Positions 28,173-38,193 are shown, numbered from the stretch's first letter. The stretch: 55,915 nt of DNA from Burkholderiales bacterium (GCA_013044035.1 JABEVE010000010.1:1-55915), one strand, 5' to 3'. The notes: generated by a model from the sequence alone, not told the origin. Numbers and translations are program-made.

Positions 28173-29018
28173 TCAACTCGGCGCATAGGCCAGGCGTACA
28201 TAGAGCGGCGCATAGGCCTCGGCCTGGGTCATCTGCACGAGGCCTTCGCGCGCGAGCTCCAGCAGAGCGATGAAGCTGACCACGGCATAAGCCAGGCCGC
28301 GCGCGGGCTCGAACAGGTCCTGGAATTCGAGAAAGCGGCGGTCCTGCAGCCGGCACAACACATGGCTCATGACCTCGCGCACCGAAATCTGCTCGCGGCT
28401 GATGGTGTGATGCGCGTTCAGCCGGGCGCGCTTGAGCACCTCGGCCCAGGCGGTGCGTAACTCGTCGACGCTGACTTCGGGCAACAGCAGCCGGGCCGAT
28501 TTTTCCACCACCACCTGCACGCGCCAGAAGTCGCGCCCGGCTTGCGGCAGAGCTTCGATCTGTTGCGCGGCCAGTTTCATGCGCTCGTACTCGAGCAGGC
28601 GGCGCACCAGTTCGGCACGAGGGTCTTCCGGCTCCTGGCCCTCGGCCGCTGGCGGACGCGGCAGCAGCATGCGTGATTTGATCTCGATGAGCATGGCAGC
28701 CATCAGCAGATACTCGGCGGCCAGCTCGAGGTTGTGCTGGCGGATCTGCTCGACATAGTCGAGATACTGGCGCGTGACTTGCGCCATCGGAATGTCGAGG
28801 ATGTTGAAATTCTGGCGCCGGATCATGTACAGCAACAGATCCAGCGGCCCCTCGAAGGCTTCGAGAAACACTTCCAGCGCATCGGGCGGGATGTAGAGGT
28901 CTTGCGGCAGCTCGAACAAGGGCTGGCCATACAGCCGCGCCACCGCCAGGCCGTCGACGACGGCGGGCGTGGAATCGGTGGTCGGCACGGTCAGTTCGAC
29001 GGTGTCCAGGCGCGACAT
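28173..29018 (-). CDS. scpA: Segregation and condensation protein A
   Basis: The product is 281 residues, the kleisin subunit of the SMC-ScpA-ScpB condensin that compacts and segregates chromosomes. The N-terminal SMC-neck-binding motif is FEGPLDLLLYMIRRQNFNILDIPMAQVTRQYLDYV; the middle has LAAEYLLMAAMLIEIKSRMLLP; the C-terminal winged helix ends with FIALLELAREGLVQMTQAEAYAPLYV. scpB is not next to it. It sits between DUF3460 and panB on the same strand. Confidence 0.95.
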   Translation of the reverse strand: MSRLDTVELTVPTTDSTPAVVDGLAVARLYGQPLFELPQDLYIPPDALEVFLEAFEGPLDLLLYMIRRQNFNILDIPMAQVTRQYLDYVEQIRQHNLELAAEYLLMAAMLIEIKSRMLLPRPPAAEGQEPEDPRAELVRRLLEYERMKLAAQQIEALPQAGRDFWRVQVVVEKSARLLLPEVSVDELRTAWAEVLKRARLNAHHTISREQISVREVMSHVLCRLQDRRFLEFQDLFEPARGLAYAVVSFIALLELAREGLVQMTQAEAYAPLYVRLAYAPS

Positions 29019-29089
29019 GGGCTGCGAGGATGCACAGGGGCGGGGGAGCGGTGGGCGCGCGGACCGGCGTCTGCGTCACCTCACTGGGT

Positions 29090-29287
29090 TCACTCGCGGC
29101 CGTAGACGTAGGGCTTTTGCGGCACCTCTGCGGCGTCGAAAGCTTCGCGTAGCTGGGAGTCTTGCGGCCTGTCCCACAGCAAGGCGCGGCCGTGCTTCTG
29201 CTCGGCTTCGAGTTCGGGGTTCTCCACCTTCAGGCTCTGGATGAAACGGGTGGCTTCGGACACATAAGGTTTGACGGCGAAGGGCAT
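29090..29287 (-). CDS. DUF3460 family small protein
   Basis: The product is 65 residues and matches the Burkholderiales DUF3460 family: YVSEATRFIQSLKVENPELEAEQKHGRALLWDR in the middle and a QKPYVY tail. It has no signal peptide or membrane segment and is acidic and basic in alternation, suggesting a small cytoplasmic helical protein of unknown function. It is regularly found upstream of scpA in this order of bacteria, as here (71-bp gap). Confidence 0.88.
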   Translation of the reverse strand: MPFAVKPYVSEATRFIQSLKVENPELEAEQKHGRALLWDRPQDSQLREAFDAAEVPQKPYVYGRE

Positions 29288-29507
29288 GGCGCAATCCGGC
29301 TACACGAAAACAGCCGATTTTAGGCGCGCCCCGTTGCGCCATGTCCACGTGGTTTGCGCGCATGGCCGGAACATGGTGACGTACGCTTATCATTGGACAC
29401 AAATGCATACAAAGCTTGCGCGGCCAAGGCACGCGTGGGCAAGCTGAATCTCCGCAAGGGGGGCAGTGTCCCGGGGTAAGCCACCATTCAACAGCAGGGA
29501 GCCCCCC

Positions 29508-31268
29508 ATGCAAACATCGCATGCAGAGCCGCATCTGGCGGTACAGGATTTTGGGCCCGATGCGCCCCCGGTACCGAGGGTGCTCGCCCAGGCCCAGGCG
29601 CACGGCGCCGCATCCGTCCCATCCACCCCTCATATGCCGTCGGCCACCTTGTTGGCGACCACCGTCGCTGCCAGTTCCCTGCTTACGGCGTGCGGCGGCG
29701 GTGGTGGCAACACGGCTTCGGGCGGTGGCTCCGTGGCCAAACTGCCGCCTCCGACCCTGCCGCAGGCAGCGCGCTTCCTGGGCCAGGCCGGCTTCGCCGC
29801 CGGCAGCGCCGACACTGCCATGCTCACCGGCCAGGGCTACGAGGCCTGGCTGGGAGCGCAATTCGCCCTACCGCCCAGCAGCGGCCATTTCGACTGGCTG
29901 TTGGCCAAGGGCTATGGCACGACCGCCTACAAATACAACGCGGGCATAGCCGATCAGACGCTCTGGCGCAAATTGCTGAGCGCGCCCGATGTGCTGCGCC
30001 AGCGCGTGGTGTTGGCGTTATCGGAAATCTTCGTCATTTCGCTGCCCGGACTGTCGATCGCCTGGCCGGCGTTTGCGGCGGCAGCCTACATGGACACGCT
30101 GGAGGCCCATGCCTTTGGCAGCTACAGGCAGTTGTTACAGGCCGTCACACTGTCGTGTGGCATGGGCGCTTACCTCAACCTGCGTGGCAACCAGAAGGGC
30201 GACCCCAAAACCGGCCGCCAACCGGACGAAAACTACGCGCGCGAGGTGATGCAACTCTTCACCATCGGCCTGGTGCAGCTCAACCCCGACGGCAGCCCCA
30301 AGCTGCTTGCCGATGGCCGGGCGCAGTACACCTACAACCAGGAGCATGTCACGGCCTTGGCGCGTGTGTTCACCGGCTGGGACTTCGACACCGCCGATGC
30401 CAATGCCAACCCAGGCTTCATGCGCCTGCCCATGCGCCACATCGCCACGCGCTTTGCCGCCGGCGACAAGAGCGTGCTGGACACGCCGATCCCCGCCTCG
30501 GCCGACGGCCCAACGGCGATGAACATTGCGCTGGACACGTTGGCCGATCATCCCAACGTCGGCCCCTTCATCGGCCGCCAGCTCATCCAGCGCCTGGTCT
30601 GCTCCAACCCCAGCCCGGCCTATGTTGCCCGCGTGGCGGCTGCGTTCGCCAGCAACGGCCAGGGCCAACGCGGTGACATGAAGGCTGTCATCAGCGCCGT
30701 GTTGCTGGACCCCGAAGCCATGGCGCCGTCAATCGGCGTGGCCAGCGGCAAGCTGCGCGAGCCGGTGCTGCGCTTCGTGCAATGGGCGCGCACCTTCGGC
30801 GTGACGTCTCCCACCGACTTGTGGAACGTGGGCGACACCTCCAACCCCGGTTCGCGCCTGGGGCAAAGCCCGCTGCGTTCGCCTTCGGTGTTCAATTTCT
30901 TCCGTCCCGGCTATGTGCCGCCGGACTCGGCCCTGGGGGCCAGTGGCGTGACAGCGCCCGAGTTTCAGCTGTGCAACGAAACCACCGTGGCCGGCTACCT
31001 CAATTTCATGCAGGGGGTGATCCAGAACGGCATTGGTGAACTCAAGCCCGACTACACCGCCGAGTTGCCGCAGGCCAACGATGCTGCGGCGCTGGTGGCG
31101 CGCTACAGCCTGCTGCTCGCCGGCGGGCGCCTGGGAGCCGACACGCTGGGCGTCATCACGGCCGCCGTGGGCAGCATCGCCGCCACCACCGACACCGCGC
31201 GGCTCAACCGCGTGCGCGCCGCCATCCTGCTGGTGATGGCCGCACCCGACTACCAAATTCAACAGTGA
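29508..31268 (+). CDS. DUF1800 family exported protein
   Basis: The product is 586 residues from the ATG at 29508, which has AGGGAG at 29496-29501. DUF1800 marks include PQAARFLGQAGFAAGSADT, QRVVLALSEIFVIS, RQPDENYAREVMQLFTIGLVQLNPDG, ALARVFTGWDF, LADHPNVGPFIGRQLIQRLV and SPSVFNFFRPGYVPP. A hydrophobic run ending in the lipobox-like LTAC, then glycines, lies around residue 60, unusually deep; an internal ATG at 29634 would place it at the N-terminus and make a lipoprotein. The partner DUF1501 gene follows 7 bp on. Function is unknown; the pair recurs in many bacteria. Confidence 0.88.
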   Translation: MQTSHAEPHLAVQDFGPDAPPVPRVLAQAQAHGAASVPSTPHMPSATLLATTVAASSLLTACGGGGGNTASGGGSVAKLPPPTLPQAARFLGQAGFAAGSADTAMLTGQGYEAWLGAQFALPPSSGHFDWLLAKGYGTTAYKYNAGIADQTLWRKLLSAPDVLRQRVVLALSEIFVISLPGLSIAWPAFAAAAYMDTLEAHAFGSYRQLLQAVTLSCGMGAYLNLRGNQKGDPKTGRQPDENYAREVMQLFTIGLVQLNPDGSPKLLADGRAQYTYNQEHVTALARVFTGWDFDTADANANPGFMRLPMRHIATRFAAGDKSVLDTPIPASADGPTAMNIALDTLADHPNVGPFIGRQLIQRLVCSNPSPAYVARVAAAFASNGQGQRGDMKAVISAVLLDPEAMAPSIGVASGKLREPVLRFVQWARTFGVTSPTDLWNVGDTSNPGSRLGQSPLRSPSVFNFFRPGYVPPDSALGASGVTAPEFQLCNETTVAGYLNFMQGVIQNGIGELKPDYTAELPQANDAAALVARYSLLLAGGRLGADTLGVITAAVGSIAATTDTARLNRVRAAILLVMAAPDYQIQQ

Positions 31269-31275
31269 GGCGGCC

Positions 31276-32667
31276 ATGCGCATCGGCAACTTGAAGAACC
31301 TGCAGCGCCGCGAGTTCCTGCGGCGCGCCTCGGCCCTGGGCCTCGTTGGCACGGCAGCGCCGTGGGCGCTGACCCTGGCCGCCATCGGCGAGGCCGCCGC
31401 GGCCGACGCCAGCGGCTACAAGGCGCTGGTCTGCGTGTTTCTGAATGGCGGCAACGACCACGGCAACACCGTTGTGCCTTACGACCAGCCCAGCTATGAT
31501 GCCTACGCCGCCATTCGCCAGACTCTGGCGACGCCGCGCGACCAACTCGCGGCCACGGCGCTCACGCCCAGCGTCGCGCTCGACGGCGGCCGACAATGGG
31601 CGCTGGCACCCACCCTGGCACCGCTCAAACCCGCGTTTGACGCCGGGCGGCTGGGCGTGCTGCTCAATGTCGGCACGCTGGTGCAGCCCACCAGCGTGGC
31701 GCAGTACAGGGCGCGCAGCGTGCCGCTGCCCCCCAAGCTGTTCTCGCACAACGACCAGCAGAGCCTGTGGCAGGCCGCCATGCCCGAGGGCGCCACCAGC
31801 GGCTGGGGCGGACGCATCGGTGACTTGTTCCTCTCCAGCAACGGCAGCAGCACCTTCACCTGCATCAACGTGGCGGGCAACGCCGTCTACCTCAACGGCC
31901 AGCAGGCGGTGCAATATCAAATCTCCACCGGCGGGGCGATTGCGGTGAATGGCATCACCCGCCCCCTGTACGGCTCGCAGGCCTGTGCCGATGCCTTGCG
32001 CAACCTCACCACCAGCCCGCGCGGCAACAACTGGCTGGAGCAGGAGCTCAACCGCGTCACCGCCCGCTCCGTCGGGGCGCAGGCCACCGTGGCTGGGGCG
32101 CTGGCCACGGCGCCCGCCAACTTCGCCGCGCCGTTCGACACCACCAACCCGTTGGCCAGCCAACTCCTCATGGTGGCGCGGCTCATCGCCTCGCGCGCGG
32201 CACTGGGCGCGAAACGGCAGGTGTTCTTCGTGTCGCTGGGCGGCTTCGATCTGCACGACAACCTCAACGCTCAGCATCCGGCGCTGCTGGGCCGCGTCGG
32301 CGGCGCCCTGGCCAGTTTCGACGCGGCGATGGCGGAGCTGGGCGTGGCCAGTCAGGTGACGGCGTTCACCGCCTCCGACTTCGGTCGCACCCTCAGCTCC
32401 AACGGCGACGGTTCCGACCATGGCTGGGGCGCGCATCACATCGTGCTGGGCGGCGCGGTGCGCGGCGGGCGCTTCTGGGGCGCGCAGCCCGAGGTCAGCG
32501 TGAACGGCAGCGACGACGTCGGTCAGGGCCGCCTGCTGCCCACCACCGGCGTCGACCAACTCGCTGCCACGCTCGCCGGCTGGATGGGTGTGGCCGACAG
32601 CGAGATGCCGCTGGTCGTGCCGCAGATCGGCAACTACAGCCAGCGCAATCTGGGGCTGCTGGCCTGA
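31276..32667 (+). CDS. DUF1501 family Tat-exported protein
   Basis: The product is 463 residues. The N-terminus QRREFLRRASALGLVG is a twin-arginine signal (RR at 11-12), so the protein is folded, possibly with a metal, before export. KALVCVFLNGGNDHGNTVVPYD, LFSHNDQQSLWQ, VFFVSLGGFDLHDN and TASDFGRTLSSNGDGSDHGWGAHHIVLGG are DUF1501 signatures. The family belongs to the alkaline-phosphatase-like superfamily, but no activity is assigned. It is translated just after the DUF1800 gene and presumably acts with its product in the periplasm. Confidence 0.92.
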   Translation: MRIGNLKNLQRREFLRRASALGLVGTAAPWALTLAAIGEAAAADASGYKALVCVFLNGGNDHGNTVVPYDQPSYDAYAAIRQTLATPRDQLAATALTPSVALDGGRQWALAPTLAPLKPAFDAGRLGVLLNVGTLVQPTSVAQYRARSVPLPPKLFSHNDQQSLWQAAMPEGATSGWGGRIGDLFLSSNGSSTFTCINVAGNAVYLNGQQAVQYQISTGGAIAVNGITRPLYGSQACADALRNLTTSPRGNNWLEQELNRVTARSVGAQATVAGALATAPANFAAPFDTTNPLASQLLMVARLIASRAALGAKRQVFFVSLGGFDLHDNLNAQHPALLGRVGGALASFDAAMAELGVASQVTAFTASDFGRTLSSNGDGSDHGWGAHHIVLGGAVRGGRFWGAQPEVSVNGSDDVGQGRLLPTTGVDQLAATLAGWMGVADSEMPLVVPQIGNYSQRNLGLLA

Positions 32668-32708
32668 GGCACGCTCAGCCTCTGGTCCACCACTTTCAGC
32701 TTCGCCAT

Positions 32709-33728
32709 TCAGGCCAGCAATTCTCGAGCGGCCAGCCAGGCCGCCTCGACGCTGGGCACGAGCCCGCCACCGCCCAAGGTGCGGGCGAGCGCGGGGGAGG
32801 CGGGGGTGAACAACTCAGAGCCGGTGCTGACGAACAGCCCCACCACGGGGCGGCGCAGAGCGGCGGCCATGTGGGTGAAGCCGGTGTCGACGCCGATGAC
32901 CAGATTGCATTGGGCGATCACCGCCAGCATGTCCATCAGGCTACGGCGGTCGAGCAGGACGGCGCTGTGTGACGGCAGGCCCTGCGCGATGGCGCGCGCG
33001 CGCCCCTGCTCCTCGGCGTTGCCCCAGGTCAGTTGCAGCCGTGCGCCGTGTTGCACCAGGTGACGGGCGAGTTGCTGCCAGTGATCGAGCGGCCAGAGCT
33101 TGTCCGGCTTGGACGCACCGTGGGCCAGGAACACCATCGACGTGGCGCCGGGCTCGGGTCGATGGGCAAAGCGTGCGTCGATGGCATAGTCGATCTCACG
33201 CTGGGGGTCCGTGTCGAGCACGGCCTGAGCGAACACGCGCCGACCCCATGCGCCGTGCACGCCCGCGGGTCGGGCGAAGTGCAGGTGGTAGGCATGCGCC
33301 GCCAGCGGTTCGCCGCCGCAGTCTTGCGCGCGATAGCCCACGCGCAGCGGGCTGCGGGCGAGGCGCGTGACGATGGCGCTCTTGAGCACGCTGTGGGGAT
33401 CCCACACCAGGTCGTAGCGCTCGGCGCGCAACTCGCGCACGACGACGCGCAAGGCGCGCAGCGCGGCGAGGCTGCGTTGCTGCTGCAGCCCCTTCAGCGG
33501 CAGCGCGAAGACCCGGCGCACGGCGGGATGCAGGCGTGGGATGTCGGCGAAGCGCGCGTCCACCGCCCAGTCGATGGCGATGCCGGGCCAGCGCGCGGCG
33601 ATGTCGGACACCGCCGGCAGCGTCTGCACCTGGTCTCCCATGGCGGAAATCTGCACCAGCAAGATGCGGCGCGGAACTTCGGGCAAACCGTTCTTGCCCC
33701 AACGCAAGGGCAGAGTGGGGCGGGTCAT
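32709..33728 (-). CDS. Heptosyltransferase of LPS core synthesis (WaaC-like)
   Basis: The product is 339 residues of glycosyltransferase family 9. ILLVQISAMGDQVQTLPAVSDIAARWP near the start, FLAHGASKPDKLWPLDHWQQLARHL for ADP-heptose binding, and GVDTGFTHMAAALRRPVVGLF are typical; the KLWP motif points to heptosyltransferase I. The start ATG overlaps the TGA of the upstream Kdo-hydroxylase reading frame (ATGA at 33725-33728), a sign of translational coupling. With that upstream gene frameshifted, coupling would depend on the second frame being translated. Confidence 0.9.
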   Translation of the reverse strand: MTRPTLPLRWGKNGLPEVPRRILLVQISAMGDQVQTLPAVSDIAARWPGIAIDWAVDARFADIPRLHPAVRRVFALPLKGLQQQRSLAALRALRVVVRELRAERYDLVWDPHSVLKSAIVTRLARSPLRVGYRAQDCGGEPLAAHAYHLHFARPAGVHGAWGRRVFAQAVLDTDPQREIDYAIDARFAHRPEPGATSMVFLAHGASKPDKLWPLDHWQQLARHLVQHGARLQLTWGNAEEQGRARAIAQGLPSHSAVLLDRRSLMDMLAVIAQCNLVIGVDTGFTHMAAALRRPVVGLFVSTGSELFTPASPALARTLGGGGLVPSVEAAWLAARELLA

Positions 33729-34571
33729 GCCGACCGTGGCACCAGAACTCGACCGAACTGGCGTTCCAGCACTGCAAGTGGCGCAGTGCCCGGCACGAGC
33801 TGGTCGGCGGGCTGCAGATAGAAGGTTTGCTCCATCATGTGCTGGCCGCCCATCACGGCGTGCAGCACCTGGTCGGAGAACACCACCCAGGTGGTGCCGG
33901 GAGCGAAGTCCACCGCAGCCTGCGGCGCGCTGGCCTGGTAGTCGAGGTCGGACTTGGCCAGATCGTGGAGTTGCAGCATGGCGTGGTCATAAGCCGTACG
34001 GCGCGACTTGGTGCAGGCGCGGGGCAAAGTGCGCGGCGAAATCGGCGAAGGGCTCGCCCACGCGCCAGGCTCGCGGCTGGCCCGCGGGGTTGAGGTTGGT
34101 GAACACGCGCAGCAGGCGCACGCCATGCATGGGGTTGGACGGGAAGGCATCGACATGCAACCGGGTGTCGTTTTGGCGCCAGGACTGCACGCGATCTGCC
34201 ACCGCATGCGGCCGCAGCGAGGCATTGCCGGCGCGCAGCTTGCCGCGGTATTGCGGGAACAGCCGGTCCACCAGGCTTTGCGACTGCGTGGCGAAGCGCC
34301 GGATCATGGCTTGCAGCGTGGCCAGGTCGGCTGCAGTGCCCTGCGCACCCCTGAGTTCTGAAGTCCCGCGCAGGCTGATGTTCTTGGCCTTGCCGTTGCT
34401 CCAGGCAGGATCGAGAAAGCGCTCCTCGCCGGGCACCAGAACGAAGGGCAGTTGCGGGAACTGCAGCACGTGCCCACCTTCCACCAGATGTTCGACATGG
34501 CTGCTCGCCCCCTGCTCCCAACGGGTGTCGGGCAGGGTGCGCAGAACGTCAGCAGGGGCGGGTGTGCTCAT
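33725..34571 (-). pseudogene. kdoO: Kdo hydroxylase gene (kdoO) with frameshift
   Basis: Two overlapping minus-strand frames together resemble one Fe(II)/2-oxoglutarate-dependent Kdo hydroxylase. The first (34571 to stop at 33987) has VEHLVEGGHVLQFPQLPF and the metal motif LHVDAFPSNPMHG, and runs off after HFAPRLHQVAPYGL. The second frame continues as TKSRRTAYDHAMLQLHDLAKSDLDYQ, then WVVFSDQVLHAVMGGQ with the last metal histidine, to a stop at 33725. The break is near 34005-34025, where family members usually have more residues between the two parts, so a small deletion is likely. The enzyme normally adds a hydroxyl to Kdo in lipid A core. A sequencing error or programmed shift cannot be excluded. 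Confidence 0.72.
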
Positions 34572-34600
34572 CGCGGCATTTCGGGGTGTGGTGGCTGGTT

Positions 34601-36772
34601 TCAGCGCACGCGCATGCCGGGTTGCGCGCCCGCATGGGGCTCCAGAAGGTAGAGCCCGGGTTCGGCCCGTTCGTCCGCTGCGCTTGCGGCCAGCACCATG
34701 CCTTCGCTCAGGCCGAATTTCATTTTGCGTGGCGCCAGATTGGCCACCATCACCGTGAGCCTGCCGCGAAGGTCCTCGGGTTTGTAGGCGCTGGAAATGC
34801 CGGAGAACACAGTGCGGGTGCGCGGTTGGCCGTCGTCGCCGGTTTCGCCCGCGTCGAGAGTGAGGCGCAACAACTTGGTGGAACCCTCCACCGCCTCGGC
34901 ATGCACGATGCGGGCGATGCGCAAGTCGACCTTGCCGAAGTCGTCGATGCTGATGGCGGCATCCTGTGCCGCGGCGGCGATGGCCGAGGGTGCGGCGGCC
35001 GGTGGCATGGTCTTGCCATTGGTGGCAGCGGCCGCAGGCGCAGCTGCCGGTGCGTCGGCTTCGAACAGCTTGTCGAGCAGCTTGGGGTCGATGCGCTGCA
35101 TCAAGTGCTGGTAGGGGGCGACGCGCTGGGGCAGCACGGCGGTGTCGGCCCAGACGAAGTCGCGTTCCAGGCCGAAGAGTTCGCGCGCCACGCGTGCGGT
35201 GAGCGCTGGCAGCACCGGGCTGAGCACCACCGAGAGCAACCAGAACCCTGCCAGCGCGCGCGAGCAGGCGCCCTGCAGTTCGGCGCGGCGGGTCTCATCC
35301 TTGGCCAGCAGCCAGGGCTGGGCAGCGTCGAAAGCGGTGTTGATGCGGTCGGCGTAAGCCATGACCTCGCGCAGGGCGCGGGCGTATTCGCGCGCCTCGA
35401 AGGCAGCGGCGACGTCGCCGGCCAGTGCTTGCGCGGCATCGGTGATCTCTTGCGTGGTGCCGAAGTAACCCAGCCGGCCGTCGAACTGCTGGCTGATGAA
35501 TTTGGCGGCGCGGCTGGCGATGTTGACGTATTTGCCGATCAGATCGCTGTTCACCCGGGCGATGAAGTCTTCCGGCGTGAAGTCCACGTCTTCCACCCGC
35601 GACGACAGCTTGGCCACCAGGTAGTAGCGCAGCCATTCGGGGTTGAGGCCGATGTCCAGGTACTTCAGCGGCGAGATGCCGGTGCCGCGGCTCTTGCTCA
35701 TCTTCTCGCCACCCACCGTGACGAAGCCGTGCACGTTGATCTGGCTCGGCGTTTTGCGGCCCGAGAACTTGAGCATGGCCGGCCAGAACAGGGTGTGGAA
35801 GTAGACAATGTCCTTGCCGATGAAGTGCACCTGCTCCACCGTCGGGTCGGCCATGAACGTGTCGTAGCTCTGCGCCGTGCGCGAAGCCGCGTGCCAGTGG
35901 GCGGCGGCCTGGCCCTTGTCGAAGTGGTTCTTCAGGCTGGCGAGATAGCCCACCGGGGCATCCAGCCAGACGTAAAAATACTTGCCCGGCGCGTCGGGAA
36001 TCTCGATGCCGAAATAGGGCGCGTCGCGCGAAATGTCCCAGTCGGCCAGGCCGCCGTGGCCGTTCTCATCGACCGCGAACCACTCGCGCACCTTGTTCAG
36101 CACCTCGGTCTGCAGATGCGGCTGGCCGTGGGCGTTGCTGGCTTGCGTCCATTCGCGCAGAAAGTCGGCGCAGCGGTCGGACGAGAGCTGGAAGAAGTAA
36201 TGCTCGCTCTTGCGCAGCTCGGGCGTGGCGCCCGACAACGTGGAATACGGGTTCTTGAGTTCAGTGGGGGCATACACCGCGCCGCACACCTCGCAGGCGT
36301 CGCCATACTGGTCGGCCGCGCCGCACTTGGGGCATTGGCCCTTGATGTAGCGGTCGGGCAGGAACATGCCCTTGACCGGATCGTAGAACTGCTCGATGTC
36401 GCGCATCGCGATCAGCCCGCTCTTGCGCAGCGCGCGATAAACGTCCTGCGCCAGCTGGTGGTTCTCGGCACCATCGGTGTTGTGCCAGTTGTCGAAGCGG
36501 ATGTGAAAGCCGTCGAGATACTGTCGGCGTCCGGCGGCGATGTCGGCGACGAACTGCTGCGGCGTCTTGCCCGCCTTTTCGGCGGCGATCATGATGGGTG
36601 CGCCGTGAGCGTCGTCGGCGCCGACGAAGTGCACCTCGTGGCCGCCCATGCGCTGAAACCGCACCCAGGTGTCGGCCTGGATGTATTCCATGATGTGGCC
36701 GATGTGGAACGGCCCGTTGGCGTAGGGCAGGGCGGTGGTGACGAACAGGCGGCGCTTGGGACTGGAATTCAT
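34601..36772 (-). CDS. metG: Methionyl-tRNA synthetase
   Basis: The product is 723 residues. The HIGH motif is in [15 protein letters not shown] (23-26), the zinc knuckle in [18 protein letters not shown], and KMSKS in [13 protein letters not shown]-terminal tRNA-binding (EMAP/Trbp111-like) domain begins at about residue 610 ([22 protein letters not shown]) after an alanine/proline-rich linker. This is the full-length dimeric form. The frame stays open far upstream, across the mrp region, but the start at 36772 ([20 protein letters not shown]) fits the family. Confidence 0.97.
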   Translation of the reverse strand: MNSSPKRRLFVTTALPYANGPFHIGHIMEYIQADTWVRFQRMGGHEVHFVGADDAHGAPIMIAAEKAGKTPQQFVADIAAGRRQYLDGFHIRFDNWHNTDGAENHQLAQDVYRALRKSGLIAMRDIEQFYDPVKGMFLPDRYIKGQCPKCGAADQYGDACEVCGAVYAPTELKNPYSTLSGATPELRKSEHYFFQLSSDRCADFLREWTQASNAHGQPHLQTEVLNKVREWFAVDENGHGGLADWDISRDAPYFGIEIPDAPGKYFYVWLDAPVGYLASLKNHFDKGQAAAHWHAASRTAQSYDTFMADPTVEQVHFIGKDIVYFHTLFWPAMLKFSGRKTPSQINVHGFVTVGGEKMSKSRGTGISPLKYLDIGLNPEWLRYYLVAKLSSRVEDVDFTPEDFIARVNSDLIGKYVNIASRAAKFISQQFDGRLGYFGTTQEITDAAQALAGDVAAAFEAREYARALREVMAYADRINTAFDAAQPWLLAKDETRRAELQGACSRALAGFWLLSVVLSPVLPALTARVARELFGLERDFVWADTAVLPQRVAPYQHLMQRIDPKLLDKLFEADAPAAAPAAAATNGKTMPPAAAPSAIAAAAQDAAISIDDFGKVDLRIARIVHAEAVEGSTKLLRLTLDAGETGDDGQPRTRTVFSGISSAYKPEDLRGRLTVMVANLAPRKMKFGLSEGMVLAASAADERAEPGLYLLEPHAGAQPGMRVR

Positions 36773-36970
36773 GCGGCGGTATGGCGCTTGGACGGTGGGG
36801 CGCTCCGGATGGCGGCGCGGGGTGAAATGCGGGCGCTGGATTCGCGGTGAGGGCCGGCCGCTTGGCAGGCAGGGTGGAATTGTAGGCAGCCGCCGGCCGC
36901 GCCATGTGTAGGCGCTCGCAGGGAGAACTAGACTGCGCCCATCCATCGTTTCGATCTCCAACCACCCATC

Positions 36971-38056
36971 ATGCCCACGGAACAGCAGATTCTCGACGCC
37001 CTCGCCAGCATCCTCGATCCCAACACCGCGCAGAGTCTGGTGGCGGCCAAGGCCATCAAAAATCTCCGCGTCGATGGCGGCGATGTATCGCTGGAGGTCC
37101 AACTCGGCTACCCGGCGCAAAGCCAGCATGCCGAACTGCGGCGCCAGGTGATTGCCGCCGTGCGCAGCGTGGCCGGCGTGGCCAACGTCTCGGTGCAGGT
37201 GGGCATGAAGGTTGCCGCCCATGCGGTGCAGCGTGGCGTGAAAACCTTGCCGGGCGTGAAGAACATCATCGCCGTGGCCTCTGGCAAGGGCGGCGTGGGC
37301 AAGAGCACCACGGCCGCCAACCTGGCGCTGGCGCTCGCTGCCGAGGGCGCCCGGGTGGGCCTGCTGGACGCTGACATCTACGGCCCGTCGCAGCAGATGA
37401 TGATGGGCCTGTCTGGCCGCCCGGAGAGCAGCGACGGCCAGACCATGGAACCGCTGGAAAACTATGGCCTGCAGGTGATGTCCATCGGTCTGCTGATGGA
37501 TGCCGACAGCCCCATGATCTGGCGCGGCCCGATGGCCACCCAGGCGCTGGAGCAATTGCTGCGCCAGACCCATTGGCAGGACCTGGACTACCTCATCGTT
37601 GACATGCCGCCCGGCACCGGCGACATCCAGCTCACCCTCAGCCAGCGCGTGCCGCTGACCGGCGCGATCATCGTCACCACCCCGCAGGACATCGCCCTGC
37701 TCGACGCGCGCAAGGGCCTGAAGATGTTCGAGAAGGTGCAGGTTCCAGTGCTGGGCATCGTGGAGAACATGGCGGTGTACGTCTGCCCCAACTGCGGCCA
37801 CAGTTCGCACATTTTCGGCGCGGGCGGCGGCGCGAAGATGGCGGGCGACTACGACGTGGAGCTGCTGGGCAGCCTGCCGCTTGACCTGCGCATCCGCGAA
37901 CAGGCCGACAGCGGTCGCCCCAGCGTGGTGGCCGACCCCGAAGGCGCGGCGGCCCTGGAATACAAGGCCATTGCCCGCAAGGTGGCGGTGAAGGTGGCGC
38001 AACGGGCGAAAGACTACTCCACCAAGTTTCCCACCATCACGATTTCCGAGACCTGA
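36971..38056 (+). CDS. apbC: Iron-sulfur cluster carrier ATPase Mrp/ApbC
   Basis: The product is 361 residues. An N-terminal MIP18/DUF59-like domain (1-90) precedes the P-loop NTPase (GKGGVGKS at 105-112, then [14 protein letters not shown]). [16 protein letters not shown] is the Walker B region, and [15 protein letters not shown] carries the CxxC that holds a bridging 4Fe-4S cluster in the dimer. It delivers clusters to apoproteins; nearby users include NadA, CysI and CysH. It diverges from metG over a 198-bp gap. Confidence 0.95.
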   Translation: MPTEQQILDALASILDPNTAQSLVAAKAIKNLRVDGGDVSLEVQLGYPAQSQHAELRRQVIAAVRSVAGVANVSVQVGMKVAAHAVQRGVKTLPGVKNIIAVASGKGGVGKSTTAANLALALAAEGARVGLLDADIYGPSQQMMMGLSGRPESSDGQTMEPLENYGLQVMSIGLLMDADSPMIWRGPMATQALEQLLRQTHWQDLDYLIVDMPPGTGDIQLTLSQRVPLTGAIIVTTPQDIALLDARKGLKMFEKVQVPVLGIVENMAVYVCPNCGHSSHIFGAGGGAKMAGDYDVELLGSLPLDLRIREQADSGRPSVVADPEGAAALEYKAIARKVAVKVAQRAKDYSTKFPTITISET

Positions 38057-38094
38057 GCGGCCCCGACCCAGCGACTTCCCACGGGTTCGGTCTT

Positions 38095-38109
38095 CCGGCC
38101 CGAGGCCGG
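38095..38109 (+). terminator. GC hairpin after mrp (weak terminator candidate)
   Basis: CCGGCC-CGA-GGCCGG forms a six-base stem 39 bases after the mrp stop codon. It is not followed by a T-run, so intrinsic termination is only possible. Confidence 0.3.
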
Positions 38110-38181
38110 TCTGCACCACGTTGGCGGGCGGACGCGGACTGGTCAAAAGTCTGGCCTCGCGCTATTCTCGCGGGAAATATA

Positions 38182-38193
38182 GAACGGTCGTTC
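38182..38193. promoter_or_regulatory. Inverted repeat GAACG-GT-CGTTC upstream of the acyl-CoA ligase
   Basis: Perfect five-base arms around a GT centre, 65 bases upstream of the ligase start. The form resembles short TetR-family operators described upstream of betaproteobacterial fatty-acid genes (FadP-type), although I recall that consensus only approximately. A GCGGGA-TGC-TCCCGC hairpin follows at 38201-38215. Confidence 0.4.

Noticed and set aside
29410-29490. c-di-GMP-I (GEMM) riboswitch before the DUF1800 gene
   Set aside because: Only the CACGC...GGCAA segment resembles the consensus. The GAAA tetraloop, the GGACGCAAAGCC segment and the second hairpin are missing or wrong, and the start codon is too near.
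36853-36900. Two GCCGGCCGC copies between metG and mrp
   Set aside because: Nine-base GC-only direct repeats are common in sequence of this composition, and no hairpin or promoter logic supports them.
36773-38146. Long N-terminal extension of metG across the mrp region
   Set aside because: The frame is open, but the MetRS start at 36772 fits the family, and mrp on the other strand is unambiguous.
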